Of a stretch of 64,000 nt of DNA, positions 8,127 to 16,470 are shown piece by piece (the first letter of the stretch is position 1; every line of letters begins with the position of its first letter). Location: positions 15,199 to 79,198 of the forward strand of contig JAMHWF010000070.1 in the NCBI GenBank assembly GCA_035911095.1. The letters run 5' to 3'. Below the pieces are notes generated by a model that was not told where the DNA came from, searched no databases, and saw nothing but the letters and a program-made list of their open reading frames with translations. Source of the stretch: JAMHWF01 sp035911095 (GTDB taxonomy: Bacteria > Pseudomonadota > Gammaproteobacteria > Burkholderiales > Burkholderiaceae_C). A program made the translations under genes and the position numbers.

Positions 8127-9299
8127 ATGCGTAGAACCTGGCTGATTTTCTCCCAAGCCGTCACCGTCGCCGTCGCGATGCTGTTCGTCGTCGCGACCCT
8201 GAAGCCGGATTGGCTGCGCCGCGGCCCGCCGAGTACGAGCGGGCGGCCGGACATCGTCTCGCTGATCGAGGCCGGCCCGTCGACTTCCGCCGCGAGCGCA
8301 CCGCAGAGCTATGCGATTGCGGCCTCGCGCGCGACGCCCGCGGTGGTCAGCATTGCAGCCACCAAGGCCGGCGGCACGCCGCGTGCCGACGACCCCTGGT
8401 CGGGCCTGTTCGGCGAGCGCGGACGGACGGCACCCAATGTCGAGCGCGGCTCGGCCGTGATCGCCTCGCCCGAGGGTTACCTGCTGACGAACCACCACGT
8501 GATCAACGGCGCCTCGACCATCGACGTGATGCTCACCGACGGCCGGCGCACCCAGGCCCGGCTCATCGGCAGCGACCCCGACACCGACCTCGCGGTGCTG
8601 AAGATCGACCTCGACCGCCTGCCCGCGATCACCTTCGGCCGCAGCGAAGACTTGCAGGTGGGCGACGTAGTGCTCGCGATCGGCAACCCCTTCGACATCG
8701 GCCAGACGGTGACGTCGGGCATCGTCAGCGGCCTCGGCCGCACCAACCTCGGCGTCAACCCGTTCGACAACTTCATCCAGACCGACGCGGCGATCAATCC
8801 CGGCAACTCCGGCGGCGCACTGGTCGACGCGCAGGGTCACCTGGTCGGCATCAACACGATGATCGTCGCCAGCGGCGACAACCGGGGCAACCTCGGCATC
8901 GGCTTCGCGATTCCGGCCAGCACCTCGCGACAGATCCTCGAGGGCCTGATCCGTGACGGCGAGATCGTGCGCGGCTGGATCGGCGTCGAGCCCGAGAACC
9001 TGACGCCCGAACTGGCCGACAGCCTCAAGCTTTCGGTGCGCGAAGGCGTGCTGGTGACCGGCGTGCTGCAGGACGGGCCGGCCCATATCGGCGGCGTGCG
9101 CCCGGGCGACGTGGTGCGGCGCGTAGGCGACCGCGACGTCGCCAACACCTTCGAGCTGCTGAACACCGTGGCGGGGCTGAAGCCGCAGACCCGCGCGACG
9201 CTCGGCATCCAGCGCGGGCCCGAAGCGCTGGAACTCCCGATCACTGTCGCGCGCCGGCCGACCGGCGGCCGGGTGCGGGCACAGCGCGACGAGCGCTGA
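8127..9299 (+). CDS. Membrane-anchored DegS/AlgW-type serine protease with one PDZ domain
   Basis: This 390-residue S1C (HtrA-family) periplasmic protease is held by one N-terminal membrane helix (FSQAVTVAVAMLFVVATL). The catalytic triad is visible in LLTNHHVING (His), SDPDTDLAVLKID (Asp) and NPGNSGGALVDAQG (Ser). One PDZ domain follows from about residue 280 (GWIGVEPENLTPELAD...). One PDZ plus an anchor is the DegS/AlgW layout; DegP and DegQ have two. Such proteases sense misfolded outer-membrane proteins and cut anti-sigma factors, but no rseA-like gene is in view, so the substrate is unknown. No start codon closer to the Shine-Dalgarno exists in frame. Confidence 0.9.
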   Translation: MRRTWLIFSQAVTVAVAMLFVVATLKPDWLRRGPPSTSGRPDIVSLIEAGPSTSAASAPQSYAIAASRATPAVVSIAATKAGGTPRADDPWSGLFGERGRTAPNVERGSAVIASPEGYLLTNHHVINGASTIDVMLTDGRRTQARLIGSDPDTDLAVLKIDLDRLPAITFGRSEDLQVGDVVLAIGNPFDIGQTVTSGIVSGLGRTNLGVNPFDNFIQTDAAINPGNSGGALVDAQGHLVGINTMIVASGDNRGNLGIGFAIPASTSRQILEGLIRDGEIVRGWIGVEPENLTPELADSLKLSVREGVLVTGVLQDGPAHIGGVRPGDVVRRVGDRDVANTFELLNTVAGLKPQTRATLGIQRGPEALELPITVARRPTGGRVRAQRDER

Positions 9300-9332
9300 C
9301 AGGCGGGCGCTGGAGGCTGCGCGCGGAGGGCC

Positions 9333-10139
9333 TCAGGTCGCGCCGTCGCTGCGCGTGGTCTCGGCTTCGGCGTCCTCCGGTGCCGCGGTCTTGCGGATGA
9401 AGATCTGGGCCGCCCACAGCCCCAGCTCGTAGAGCAGGCACATCGGGATCGCCAGCGCGAGCTGCGAGATGACGTCCGGCGGCGTGACGACCGCCGCGAT
9501 CACGAACGACAGCACGATGAAGTAGCTGCGGAAGCTCCGCATCTTCTCGACGCTGACGATGCCCATGCGCGCCAGCACCACCACCACCACCGGCACCTCG
9601 AAGGCGGCACCGAAGGCGATGAACATCGTCAACACGAAGCTGAGGTAGGCCTCGATGTCCGGCGCCGCGGTGATGCTCTTCGGCGCGAAGCTCTGGATGA
9701 AGGTGAAAACCTGCTTGAAGACGAAGAAGTAGCAGAAGGCGACGCCGACGAAGAACAGCACCGTGCTCGAAATGACGAGCGGCAGCACCAACCGCTTCTC
9801 ATGGCGGTACAGCCCCGGCGCGACGAAGGCCCAGGCCTGGTAGAGGACGACCGGCAGCGCGACCAGGAACGCCGCCATCAGCGTGATCTTCAGCGGCACG
9901 ACGAACGGCGAGATCACGTTGGTCGCGATCAGGGTCGCGCCCTGCGGCAGCGCGGCCACCAGCGGCGCGGCGAGCAGGTCGTAGAGCGCCCCAGGGCCGG
10001 GATAGAAGGACAGGACGCCGAAGACGATGCCCACGGCCAGCAACGCGCGGATCAGCCGGTCGCGAAGCTCTGCCAGATGGGCAACGAAGGGCTGTTCGGT
10101 ACCCTCGAGCTCGTCGGGGCCCTCCGGCTTCGCCGCCAC
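9333..10139 (-). CDS. tatC: Sec-independent protein translocase TatC
   Basis: This is the polytopic receptor of the twin-arginine translocase; it binds the RR signal peptide together with TatB. The 268 residues contain six membrane helices and the family landmarks FVAHLAELRDRL near the start, VLYQAWAFVAPGLYRHEK and FGAAFEVPVVVVVLA. The start is a GTG one base after the tatB stop (TGA-G-GTG), with no ATG nearby. Last gene of hisI-hisE-DUF4870-HIT-tatA-tatB-tatC on this strand. The Rieske protein and possibly the lipoprotein at 20609 are likely clients in this window. Confidence 0.96.
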   Translation of the reverse strand: MAAKPEGPDELEGTEQPFVAHLAELRDRLIRALLAVGIVFGVLSFYPGPGALYDLLAAPLVAALPQGATLIATNVISPFVVPLKITLMAAFLVALPVVLYQAWAFVAPGLYRHEKRLVLPLVISSTVLFFVGVAFCYFFVFKQVFTFIQSFAPKSITAAPDIEAYLSFVLTMFIAFGAAFEVPVVVVVLARMGIVSVEKMRSFRSYFIVLSFVIAAVVTPPDVISQLALAIPMCLLYELGLWAAQIFIRKTAAPEDAEAETTRSDGAT

Positions 10140-10140
10140 C

Positions 10141-10617
10141 TCAGCCCCGCGGGGCCGCCGGGGGGCGGAAGCGGGCGACGCGTGCCGCGCCCGACTGGGC
10201 GCGCGTGCGCACGCCGTTGCGCTGCTTGTACCACTGCGGCGTGGCGCCCCGTTTCAGGCGCCAGTTCTTCTTCGGATGGCGGTACTCGGGCGCGGGCTCG
10301 GGCAGCGGCTCGTAGCCCATGTTCGGCGTGCCGGCGCCGCGCCAGCTCTCCTCGAGCGAGGCGGTGGTCTCGGAAATGCCGCTGTGGACGCTGGTCTCGA
10401 CGTCGCGCGCGGCGTCCTCGAACGAGGTCTTCATCTTGCGAAGCTCGTCGAGCTCGATCGAGCGGCTGACCTCGGCGCGCACGTCGGCCACGTAGCGCTG
10501 CGCCTTGCCCATCAGGTGGCCCACGGTGCGGGCGACGCGCGGCAGCTTCTCGGGACCGATGACGATCAGCGCCACCGCGCCGATCAGCGCAATCTTGTCG
10601 AATCCGAAGTCGATCAT
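10141..10617 (-). CDS. tatB: Sec-independent protein translocase TatB
   Basis: This 158-residue partner of TatC is anchored by one short N-terminal helix (FGFDKIALIGAVALIVIGPE) followed by the conserved P-K-L hinge and an amphipathic helix, then a long charged tail. The tail ends in a Trp/Tyr-containing basic segment (KKNWRLKRGATPQWYKQR), as in other Burkholderiales TatB proteins. The start MIDFGFD at 10617 is preferred over an upstream Met because the helix must begin directly after the periplasmic end. It lies 42 nt downstream of tatA. Confidence 0.95.
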   Translation of the reverse strand: MIDFGFDKIALIGAVALIVIGPEKLPRVARTVGHLMGKAQRYVADVRAEVSRSIELDELRKMKTSFEDAARDVETSVHSGISETTASLEESWRGAGTPNMGYEPLPEPAPEYRHPKKNWRLKRGATPQWYKQRNGVRTRAQSGAARVARFRPPAAPRG

Positions 10618-10659
10618 CTGCGGCGCGCCGGGCAAAGGTCAGGTGGCGCCGGCCTCCGT

Positions 10660-10899
10660 TCAGTGGCGGGTCTTCGCCTCGACATCGACGGTGTTCGGGT
10701 CGGCCGCCTTGTTCTGCGCCACCTGCTGGTTGGGCGTGTTGCCGCCGGCCGCGTCGGCACTGCCGTCGCGCATGCCGTCCTTGAAGCCCTTGACCGCGCC
10801 GCCCAGGTCGCTGCCGATGTTCTTCAGCTTCTTGGTGCCGAAGATCATCACCACGATGAGCAGCACGACGAGCCAGTGCCAGATGCTGAAGGAACCCAT
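10660..10899 (-). CDS. tatA: Sec-independent protein translocase TatA
   Basis: This 79-residue single-helix protein assembles into the transient Tat channel. The N-terminal helix SIWHWLVVLLIVVMIFG, the FGTKKLKNIGSDLG hinge and the amphipathic helix are typical. The polar tail (NTPNQQVAQNKAADPN) is variable in the family. It starts 34 nt after the HIT gene and 42 nt before tatB, inside one operon. Confidence 0.97.
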   Translation of the reverse strand: MGSFSIWHWLVVLLIVVMIFGTKKLKNIGSDLGGAVKGFKDGMRDGSADAAGGNTPNQQVAQNKAADPNTVDVEAKTRH

Positions 10900-10933
10900 G
10901 GTCGTTCTCCGCGAGGGAAATAGGGATTCTAGG

Positions 10934-11284
10934 TCAGCCCTTGTTCCAGGGCCGGGGGCCGCCCATGACGTGCATGTGGAGGTGGCCGACCTCCTGCATG
11001 CCGTCCTTGCCGGTATTGATCAGGGTTCGAAACCCGTTTGTCACGCCGAGTTCCGCCATCAGCTTCGGCGCCAGCACCATCATCCGGCCCAGCAGGGTCT
11101 CGTGCTCGGGCCGGACGTCGGCGAAGCTCGGAATGTGCTCCTTGGGGATCACCAGCACGTGCACCGGCGCCCAGGGCGCGATGTCGTGGAAGACGAGGAT
11201 CTCGGCGTCCTCGTAAGCCTTCTTCGACGGGATCTGGCCGGCGATGATCTTGCAGAAGATGCAGTTGGGGTCGGCAGCGGACAT
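10934..11284 (-). CDS. HIT-domain nucleotide hydrolase (HinT-like)
   Basis: This 116-residue histidine triad protein most resembles HinT, a purine nucleoside phosphoramidase acting on AMP conjugates. The catalytic triad is HLHMHVMGG near residues 98-106, and the zinc-type start CIFCKIIAGQIPS is present. Length matches the family. It lies in the hisE-tat operon, a placement frequent in betaproteobacteria whose functional reason is unknown. Confidence 0.94.
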   Translation of the reverse strand: MSAADPNCIFCKIIAGQIPSKKAYEDAEILVFHDIAPWAPVHVLVIPKEHIPSFADVRPEHETLLGRMMVLAPKLMAELGVTNGFRTLINTGKDGMQEVGHLHMHVMGGPRPWNKG

Positions 11285-11336
11285 CGGTTTCTCCTCCTCG
11301 GGCCTGGGTCGGCGTCGGCAATCGGCTCGGGCGCGG

Positions 11337-11726
11337 TCAGGCCGGCATCGGGCGCCGGTCGTTCAGCGCCAGCCAGCCGCGGACCACGCGGTACAGGAAC
11401 CAGATCGAGATCACGCACCAGGCGATCCAGCCCGGCAGCACGAACAGGATCCACAGCGGGATCGTCACCACGTAGAGCACCGCCGCCCAGACGACGCTGC
11501 GAATGCGCCAGCTGAAGTGCGATTCCTGCCAGGTGCCGTCCGCGTCCGAACGCTTGACCAGGTCGAGCACGAAGGCGGCGATCAGCAGCAGCACGCTCGG
11601 CTGGAACGAAGGCAGCACCGCCCCCACCGCGACGATCGCGTGCAGCGCATAGCTGATGTTGCCGATCGTGCGCAGGCTGCTCTCGCGCTGCGGGTCGAAG
11701 ACTTGCGTGGTCGTCGCGTCGCTCAT
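11337..11726 (-). CDS. Small membrane protein, DUF4870-like
   Basis: This 129-residue protein has three or four predicted membrane helices: NISYALHAIVAVGAVLP, SVLLLIAAFVLDLV, SVVWAAVLYVVTIPLWILFV and AWCVISIWFLYRVVRGWLAL. It looks like the DUF4870-type proteins often found between hisE and the HIT gene in this group. Its ATG overlaps the hisE stop (TGATG), so it is translated with hisE; a GTG one codon upstream is possible. Function unknown. Family assignment is by resemblance only. Confidence 0.7.
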   Translation of the reverse strand: MSDATTTQVFDPQRESSLRTIGNISYALHAIVAVGAVLPSFQPSVLLLIAAFVLDLVKRSDADGTWQESHFSWRIRSVVWAAVLYVVTIPLWILFVLPGWIAWCVISIWFLYRVVRGWLALNDRRPMPA

Positions 11727-12133
11727 CACTGCTGCTCCTGTCCTTCGCCGGCTTCGCGCGCCCGGGCCTTGCGCGCGGCGAACTCCTCCAGGCCCGACAA
11801 ACCTTCGCGGCGCTCCAGCTCGGCCAGCACGTCGGCCGGTTCGAGCCCGAAGTGCGCCAGCGCCACCATCGAATGGAACCAGAGGTCGGCCACCTCGTAG
11901 ACGAACTTCGTCGTGTTGCCGGTGTAGACGGCGTCCTTGCCGGCCATCACCGTCTCGGCCGCTTCCTCGCCGATTTTCTTCAGCACCGCGTCGCTGCCCT
12001 TGCTCATCAGGCGCGCGACGTAGCTGCGCTCCGGGTCGCCCTCGCGACGCGACGCGATCACCGCGGCCAGGCGGGCCAGCGTGTCCTGCGATCGACCGGG
12101 CGCGGGCGGCGATGGTTCCATCTCGACGCTCAT
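11726..12133 (-). CDS. hisE: Phosphoribosyl-ATP pyrophosphatase
   Basis: HisE hydrolyses phosphoribosyl-ATP to phosphoribosyl-AMP, the second step of histidine synthesis. The 135 residues contain the all-alpha NTP-pyrophosphatase signature KKIGEEAAETVMAGKD with its metal-binding Glu residues and the helix FVYEVADLWFHSMVAL. The ATG at 12133 overlaps the hisI stop as ATGA, arguing for coupled translation. hisI and hisE are separate genes here, as usual in betaproteobacteria; the rest of the his operon is not in the window. Confidence 0.95.
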   Translation of the reverse strand: MSVEMEPSPPAPGRSQDTLARLAAVIASRREGDPERSYVARLMSKGSDAVLKKIGEEAAETVMAGKDAVYTGNTTKFVYEVADLWFHSMVALAHFGLEPADVLAELERREGLSGLEEFAARKARAREAGEGQEQQ

Positions 12134-12519
12134 GTATAGATCTGCTCCGGGTCCTTCAAGACCGGGTCGACGACCTGCCAGCTGCCATCGGCCTGACGCC
12201 GGAAGAAGCACGAATGGCGCCCGGTGTGGCAGGCGATGCCCGGCGCGTGGCCGAGCTGCTCGACCTTCAGCAGCACGACGTCGCCGTCGCAGTCCAGGCG
12301 CAGCTCGTGCACCCGCTGCACGTGGCCGGACGATTCACCCTTGTGCCACAGGCGACCGCGCGAGCGGCTCCAGTAGACCGCCTCGCCGAGCGCCGCGGTG
12401 CGCGCCAGGGCCTCGCGGTTCATGTAGGCAAGCATCAGCACGTCGCCGCTGCCGACCTCCTGGGCGATGGCCGGCACGAGGCCATCCTTGTCCCACTTCA
12501 CCGCGTCGAGCCAGTCCAT
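12130..12519 (-). CDS. hisI: Phosphoribosyl-AMP cyclohydrolase
   Basis: HisI opens the adenine ring of phosphoribosyl-AMP, the third step of histidine synthesis; it needs zinc and magnesium. The 129 residues carry the metal ligands in RLDCDGDVVLL and GIACHTGRHSCFFR, and the conserved MLAYMNREAL. The frame is open far upstream, but MDWLDAVKWDKDGLVP is the normal start. It is separated from mutT by 71 nt and translationally coupled to hisE. Confidence 0.96.
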   Translation of the reverse strand: MDWLDAVKWDKDGLVPAIAQEVGSGDVLMLAYMNREALARTAALGEAVYWSRSRGRLWHKGESSGHVQRVHELRLDCDGDVVLLKVEQLGHAPGIACHTGRHSCFFRRQADGSWQVVDPVLKDPEQIYT

Positions 12520-12590
12520 GCGGACCAGTGTACCCAGTGACCGTTGCGGCCAAGTGGCGAAGGGGCTCGGGGCGGAAGCGACAGCCGCGT

Positions 12591-13064
12591 TCAGGCCGCG
12601 TGCGTCGCGCCGTCGAAGCCGCGCTCCTCGGCGAACCAGCGCAGCACCGGCACCGTGCCGGGCAGGACCGGCTGCACCGCGACCGGCAGGGTCTGCCAGG
12701 ACATGCGCTGGCCCTCGCGCATCTCGAACCCGCCCCGCCATTGGCGGACCTTGCAGAAATGGAGGCGCACGCGCGCATGCGGGTAGTCGACCACCTCGAC
12801 CCGCCAGGCCTCGGCCGGGCCGATCACGACGCCGAGCTCCTCCTGCAGTTCGCGCCGCAGCGCGGCCTCGACCGACTCGCCGGCCTCGAGCTTGCCGCCC
12901 GGGAACTCCCAGTAACCGGCGTAGACCTTGCCTTCGGGCCGGGAAGTCATCAGGAAGCGGCCGTCGGCTTCGATGAGCACGCCGACCGCCACCTCGACCG
13001 GCGCCCGCCCCTCGTCAGGGCCGGTGCCGGTACTGGTACCGGCGTCGCCTGCGCCCGCCCTCAT
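12591..13064 (-). CDS. mutT: MutT-type Nudix hydrolase
   Basis: This 157-residue Nudix protein most likely removes oxidised 8-oxo-dGTP from the nucleotide pool. The full Nudix box is visible, beginning GGKLEAGES and ending RRELQEELGV, and the preceding EGKVYAGYWEFPGG and the later HFCKV are typical of MutT. The start ATG overlaps the stop of the DUF815 ATPase (TGATG), fixing the start. A 20-residue Gly/Thr-rich leader precedes the fold. Substrate is inferred from similarity to MutT. Confidence 0.9.
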   Translation of the reverse strand: MRAGAGDAGTSTGTGPDEGRAPVEVAVGVLIEADGRFLMTSRPEGKVYAGYWEFPGGKLEAGESVEAALRRELQEELGVVIGPAEAWRVEVVDYPHARVRLHFCKVRQWRGGFEMREGQRMSWQTLPVAVQPVLPGTVPVLRWFAEERGFDGATHAA

Positions 13065-13945
13065 CACGCTGCCGCGTGGCGGCCGCTGTAGTCGCGCGCG
13101 AACTGGTACGCGACGCGCCCCGATCGCGAGCCGCGCTCCAGCGCCCACACCAGCGAGGGCTGGCGCGCGCTCGCGATCGCCGCCTCGTCGACGCCGAAAT
13201 GGCGCAGCCACTGCGCGACGATCGCCAGGTATTCGTCCTGCGTGAACGGATAGAAGCTGACCCAGAGGCCGAAGCGCTCGGACAGCGAGATCTTCTCCTC
13301 GATCACCTCGCCCGGATGCACTTCGCCGTCGTCGGTGTGCGTGTAGCTGAGGTTGTCCTTCATGTACTCGGGCAGCAGGTGACGACGGTTGCTGGTCGCG
13401 TAGATCAGCAGGTTGTCGCTCGCCGTCGAGACCGAGCCGTCGAGGATCGACTTCAGCGCCTTGTAGCCCGCCTCGCCCTCGTCGAAGCTCAGGTCGTCGC
13501 TGAAGACGACGAAGCGCTCGGGCCGCGACGCGACCAGGTCGACGATGTCGGGCAGGTCGACCAGGTCGGCCTTGTCGACTTCGATCAGCCGCAGACCCTG
13601 CGGCGCGAACTCGTTCAGGCAGGCCTTGATGAGAGAGCTCTTGCCCGTGCCGCGCGCGCCGGTGAGCAGCACGTTGTTGGCCGGCAGCCCGGCGACGAAC
13701 TGCGCGGTGTTGCGCAGCAGGCGCTCCTTCTGCGGCTCGACCTCCTTCAGGTCGTCGAGGCGGATCGACGCGACATGTTGCACCGGTTCGATTCGCCCGA
13801 CGCCCTGGCGGCGTCGATAGCGAAAGGCGATCGAAGCCGACCAATCGGGCGCCGGTGGTGCTTGCGGGACAACAGCCTCGAGGCGCGTCAGCAGCGCTTC
13901 GACGCGCGAGATCAAACCCAGCCAGGGTGTGGCATCGGCAGGCAT
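13064..13945 (-). CDS. DUF815 family P-loop ATPase
   Basis: This 293-residue AAA-like ATP-binding protein has a Walker A motif (LTGARGTGKSSL), a Walker B-like FVVFSDDLSF and a sensor-like ATSNRRHLLPEYM. The DUF815 family is widespread and uncharacterised; members are often annotated simply as ATP-binding protein. The chosen ATG (MPADAT) is the first ATG; a TTG seven codons upstream is possible. Its last bases overlap the start of mutT, a pairing conserved in Burkholderiales that hints at a nucleotide-related or DNA-repair role. Inference only. Confidence 0.85.
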   Translation of the reverse strand: MPADATPWLGLISRVEALLTRLEAVVPQAPPAPDWSASIAFRYRRRQGVGRIEPVQHVASIRLDDLKEVEPQKERLLRNTAQFVAGLPANNVLLTGARGTGKSSLIKACLNEFAPQGLRLIEVDKADLVDLPDIVDLVASRPERFVVFSDDLSFDEGEAGYKALKSILDGSVSTASDNLLIYATSNRRHLLPEYMKDNLSYTHTDDGEVHPGEVIEEKISLSERFGLWVSFYPFTQDEYLAIVAQWLRHFGVDEAAIASARQPSLVWALERGSRSGRVAYQFARDYSGRHAAA

Positions 13946-14067
13946 CGGGGAGACGGGCGGCGGCAAGCCGCGTGGAGAAATGCAGGGGCCCGCAGTTTAC
14001 GGGCCGCCCTCTCCAGACGCAGTTGCAGCCGCGCGCGCGGCACAGCCTCGCGAACGCTGTTCGCGCC

Positions 14068-14772
14068 TCAGGCGGCGAAGATCCGCAGCGCCGCGTCGAG
14101 GTGCTCGGTCGGGCTGCGCTTGAAGCCCGAGCGCGCGTAGCGCTGCAGGCGGCCGACGACGAAGCCGGTCATCACCGAGGCGCGTGCATGGGCGTCGACA
14201 CTTGGCGTCGTCGAGCCCGCCGCCTCGGCCGCGAGGCGCAGGCTCTGGCGCAGTTGCGACTCGATGCGGTCAAAGAACTGGTTCATGCGCGCGAGCAGCC
14301 GCTCGTGCTCGAAGACCAGTGCGTCGCCCACCATCACGCGCGTCATGCCCGGGTTCTTCTCGCAGAACTGCAGCACGATCGTGAGGATCCGGCCCGCCTG
14401 GGCGCTGCCGTCGGACTCGCGTTCGCCGACCTGATTGACGAGCGTGAAGATGCTGCTTTCGATGAACTCGATCAGCCCTTCGAACATCTGAGCCTTGCTC
14501 GCGAAATGGCGATACAGCGCCGCTTCGCTGACCTCGAGACGCGCCGCCAAGGCCGCTGTCGTGATGCGGTCGGCGCCAGGCTGTTCGAGCATCGTGGCAA
14601 GCGTCTGCAGGATCTGCACGCGCCGTTCGCCAGGCTTCGGGCGCTTGCGTGCGGGTGCTTCATTCGGCGCATTCGACGTGTTCACGTCGGGGCCGCTGCC
14701 ATTGCCGTCTGAACCTTCCTGAGTTGCCGCGCTCGTCGCGATCGAAGGGTCCGACGTAGCGTTGTGAATCAT
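14068..14772 (-). CDS. slmA: Nucleoid occlusion factor SlmA (TetR family)
   Basis: This 234-residue TetR-family DNA-binding protein blocks FtsZ assembly over the chromosome by binding SlmA sites. The helix-turn-helix is ITTAALAARLEVSEAALYRHF followed by ASKAQMFEGLIEFIE, the SlmA hallmark. A 45-residue Ser/Thr/Asn-rich N-terminal tail precedes the domain. The ATG overlaps the stop of the upstream nucleotidase gene as ATGA, so the long open frame further upstream is not used. Third gene of argB-nucleotidase-slmA. Confidence 0.93.
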   Translation of the reverse strand: MIHNATSDPSIATSAATQEGSDGNGSGPDVNTSNAPNEAPARKRPKPGERRVQILQTLATMLEQPGADRITTAALAARLEVSEAALYRHFASKAQMFEGLIEFIESSIFTLVNQVGERESDGSAQAGRILTIVLQFCEKNPGMTRVMVGDALVFEHERLLARMNQFFDRIESQLRQSLRLAAEAAGSTTPSVDAHARASVMTGFVVGRLQRYARSGFKRSPTEHLDAALRIFAA

Positions 14773-15467
14773 CTGAAGGAACGCAATGCTTGGATCGAAT
14801 TCATTCTCGCATACACATATCTGGGCATACGGCAGTGGTGAACGCCAACTTCCAGAGCGTGAACATTGCCGCGCAAATAGCCTCGCATCCACGCCGTTCG
14901 CATGCCGATAGCGTGCGCAGCGCGCTGATGTGCCAGCGTGTCCTCGACCAGCACGCACTGCGTCGGCGCGAGGTTCAGACGGGCGAGCACGAAGCGCAGC
15001 ATCCGCTCGTCGGGCTTCGGCCGCAGCTTGCCGAACATGCGCATGCGCTCGATGCCGATCACCGCCTCGAAGTACCGCTCGAGCCGCAACGCGCGCAGCA
15101 CGCGCCGCGCGTACTGCACCGGCGCATTCGTCAGCACGAACTTGCGCCCGGGCAGTGCCGCCAGCGCGGCGCGGTCGCGCCGCTGCGCGCGCAGGCGCGC
15201 CTCCAGCCCCGGCAGGCGATGCGTGTCGGCCAGGAAGTGCTCGGCCCGCACGCCGTGGTGCCGCTCGAGCCCGAGCAGGGTCGCGCCGTAGCGCTGCCAG
15301 TAATGCACCCGCAGGCGCGCCGCATCGGCCTGCGGCAGCGCGAGCTCGCGCGCGATGTAGTCGGTCATCGCCGCCTCGATCGGTCGGAAGGCCGCGTGCG
15401 AGGCGTCGTGCAGCGTGTCGTCGAGATCGAAAAACCAGACCGGCGGTCGGCGCCGCCCGGCGACCAC
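14769..15467 (-). CDS. HAD-family pyrimidine 5'-nucleotidase
   Basis: This 232-residue HAD phosphatase resembles yeast Sdt1 and related pyrimidine nucleotidases. Motif I is WFFDLDDTLHDAS, motif II FVLTNAP, motif III the Lys in KLRPKPDERM, motif IV LVEDTLAHQRAA. It starts at a GTG one base after the argB stop (TGA-G-GTG). The tail after GMRTAWM is basic and longer than usual (about 40 residues) and ends in the slmA ribosome-loading zone. argB, this gene and slmA form one conserved operon in betaproteobacteria. Confidence 0.88.
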   Translation of the reverse strand: MVAGRRRPPVWFFDLDDTLHDASHAAFRPIEAAMTDYIARELALPQADAARLRVHYWQRYGATLLGLERHHGVRAEHFLADTHRLPGLEARLRAQRRDRAALAALPGRKFVLTNAPVQYARRVLRALRLERYFEAVIGIERMRMFGKLRPKPDERMLRFVLARLNLAPTQCVLVEDTLAHQRAAHAIGMRTAWMRGYLRGNVHALEVGVHHCRMPRYVYARMNSIQALRSFR

Positions 15468-15468
15468 C

Positions 15469-16383
15469 TCAGTGCGAGCGGATCATCGTCCCGTAGGCCT
15501 GGTCGGTCAGCACCTCGAGCAACATCGCGTGCGGCACGCGACCGTCGATGATGTGCACCGCGTGCACGCCGTTGCGCGCCGCGTCGAGCGCGCTGCTGAT
15601 CTTCGGCAGCATGCCGCCGCTGATCGTGCCGTCCGCGAACAGCTCGTCGATCTCGCGCGCGCTCAGGTTGGTCAGCAGCTTGCCGGCCTTGTCGAGCACG
15701 CCGGGCGTGTTCGTCAGCAGGATCAGCTTCTCCGCCTTCAGCACTTCGGCGAGCTTGCCGGCGACGACGTCGGCATTGATGTTGTAGTTCTCGTTCGCCG
15801 CGCCGAAGCCGAGCGGCGAGATGACCGGGATGAACTGGTCGTCCTGCAGCGCACGCACCACGCTCGGGTCGATCGACTCGATCTCGCCGACCTGGCCGAC
15901 GTCGTGCTCGATCGACGGGTTCTTCTGGTCGAGCATCTTCAGCTTGCGCGCGCGGATCAGCCCGCCATCTCGTCCGGTGAGGCCGACGGCCTTGCCGCCG
16001 GCGACATTGATCAGCCCGACGATGTCCTGCTGCACCTGGCCGGCGAGCACCCATTCGACGACTTCCATCGTCTCGGCATCGGTCACGCGCATGCCCTGGA
16101 TGAAGGTGCCCTTCTTGCCGATCTTCGCCAGCGCCTCCTCGATCTGCGGCCCGCCGCCGTGCACGACGACCGGGTTCATGCCGACCAGCTTCAGCAGCAC
16201 CACGTCCTCGGCGAAGTCGGCCTGCAGGGCAGGGTCGGTCATCGCGTTGCCACCGTACTTGATGACCAGCGTCTTGCCGTGGAAGCGGCGGATGTAAGGC
16301 AGCGCCTGCGCGAGGATCTCGGCCTTCTCGCGCGGCGCGATGTGGGACAGGTCCTGACCGTCGGTGGGCGTGTTCGTGCTCAT
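15469..16383 (-). CDS. argB: Acetylglutamate kinase
   Basis: ArgB phosphorylates N-acetyl-L-glutamate with ATP, the second step of arginine synthesis. The 304 residues show the phosphate-binding VIKYGGNAMTD, the substrate loop VVVHGGGPQI, NINADVVAGKLAEVL and the C-terminal GGMLPKISSALDA. The start MSTNTPTDG at 16383 is preferred over an upstream Met in frame. First gene of the operon with the nucleotidase and slmA. It is presumably feedback-inhibited by arginine, a property of the long-form enzymes that I cannot judge here. Confidence 0.97.
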   Translation of the reverse strand: MSTNTPTDGQDLSHIAPREKAEILAQALPYIRRFHGKTLVIKYGGNAMTDPALQADFAEDVVLLKLVGMNPVVVHGGGPQIEEALAKIGKKGTFIQGMRVTDAETMEVVEWVLAGQVQQDIVGLINVAGGKAVGLTGRDGGLIRARKLKMLDQKNPSIEHDVGQVGEIESIDPSVVRALQDDQFIPVISPLGFGAANENYNINADVVAGKLAEVLKAEKLILLTNTPGVLDKAGKLLTNLSAREIDELFADGTISGGMLPKISSALDAARNGVHAVHIIDGRVPHAMLLEVLTDQAYGTMIRSH

Positions 16384-16470
16384 GATGCGGGGTGGCAGCG
16401 CGGGAAACCGCGGATTGTAGGCAGCCGGTGCGACGCCTTCCGCCGGCATGGCGGCACGGGCCGCCGGAGC

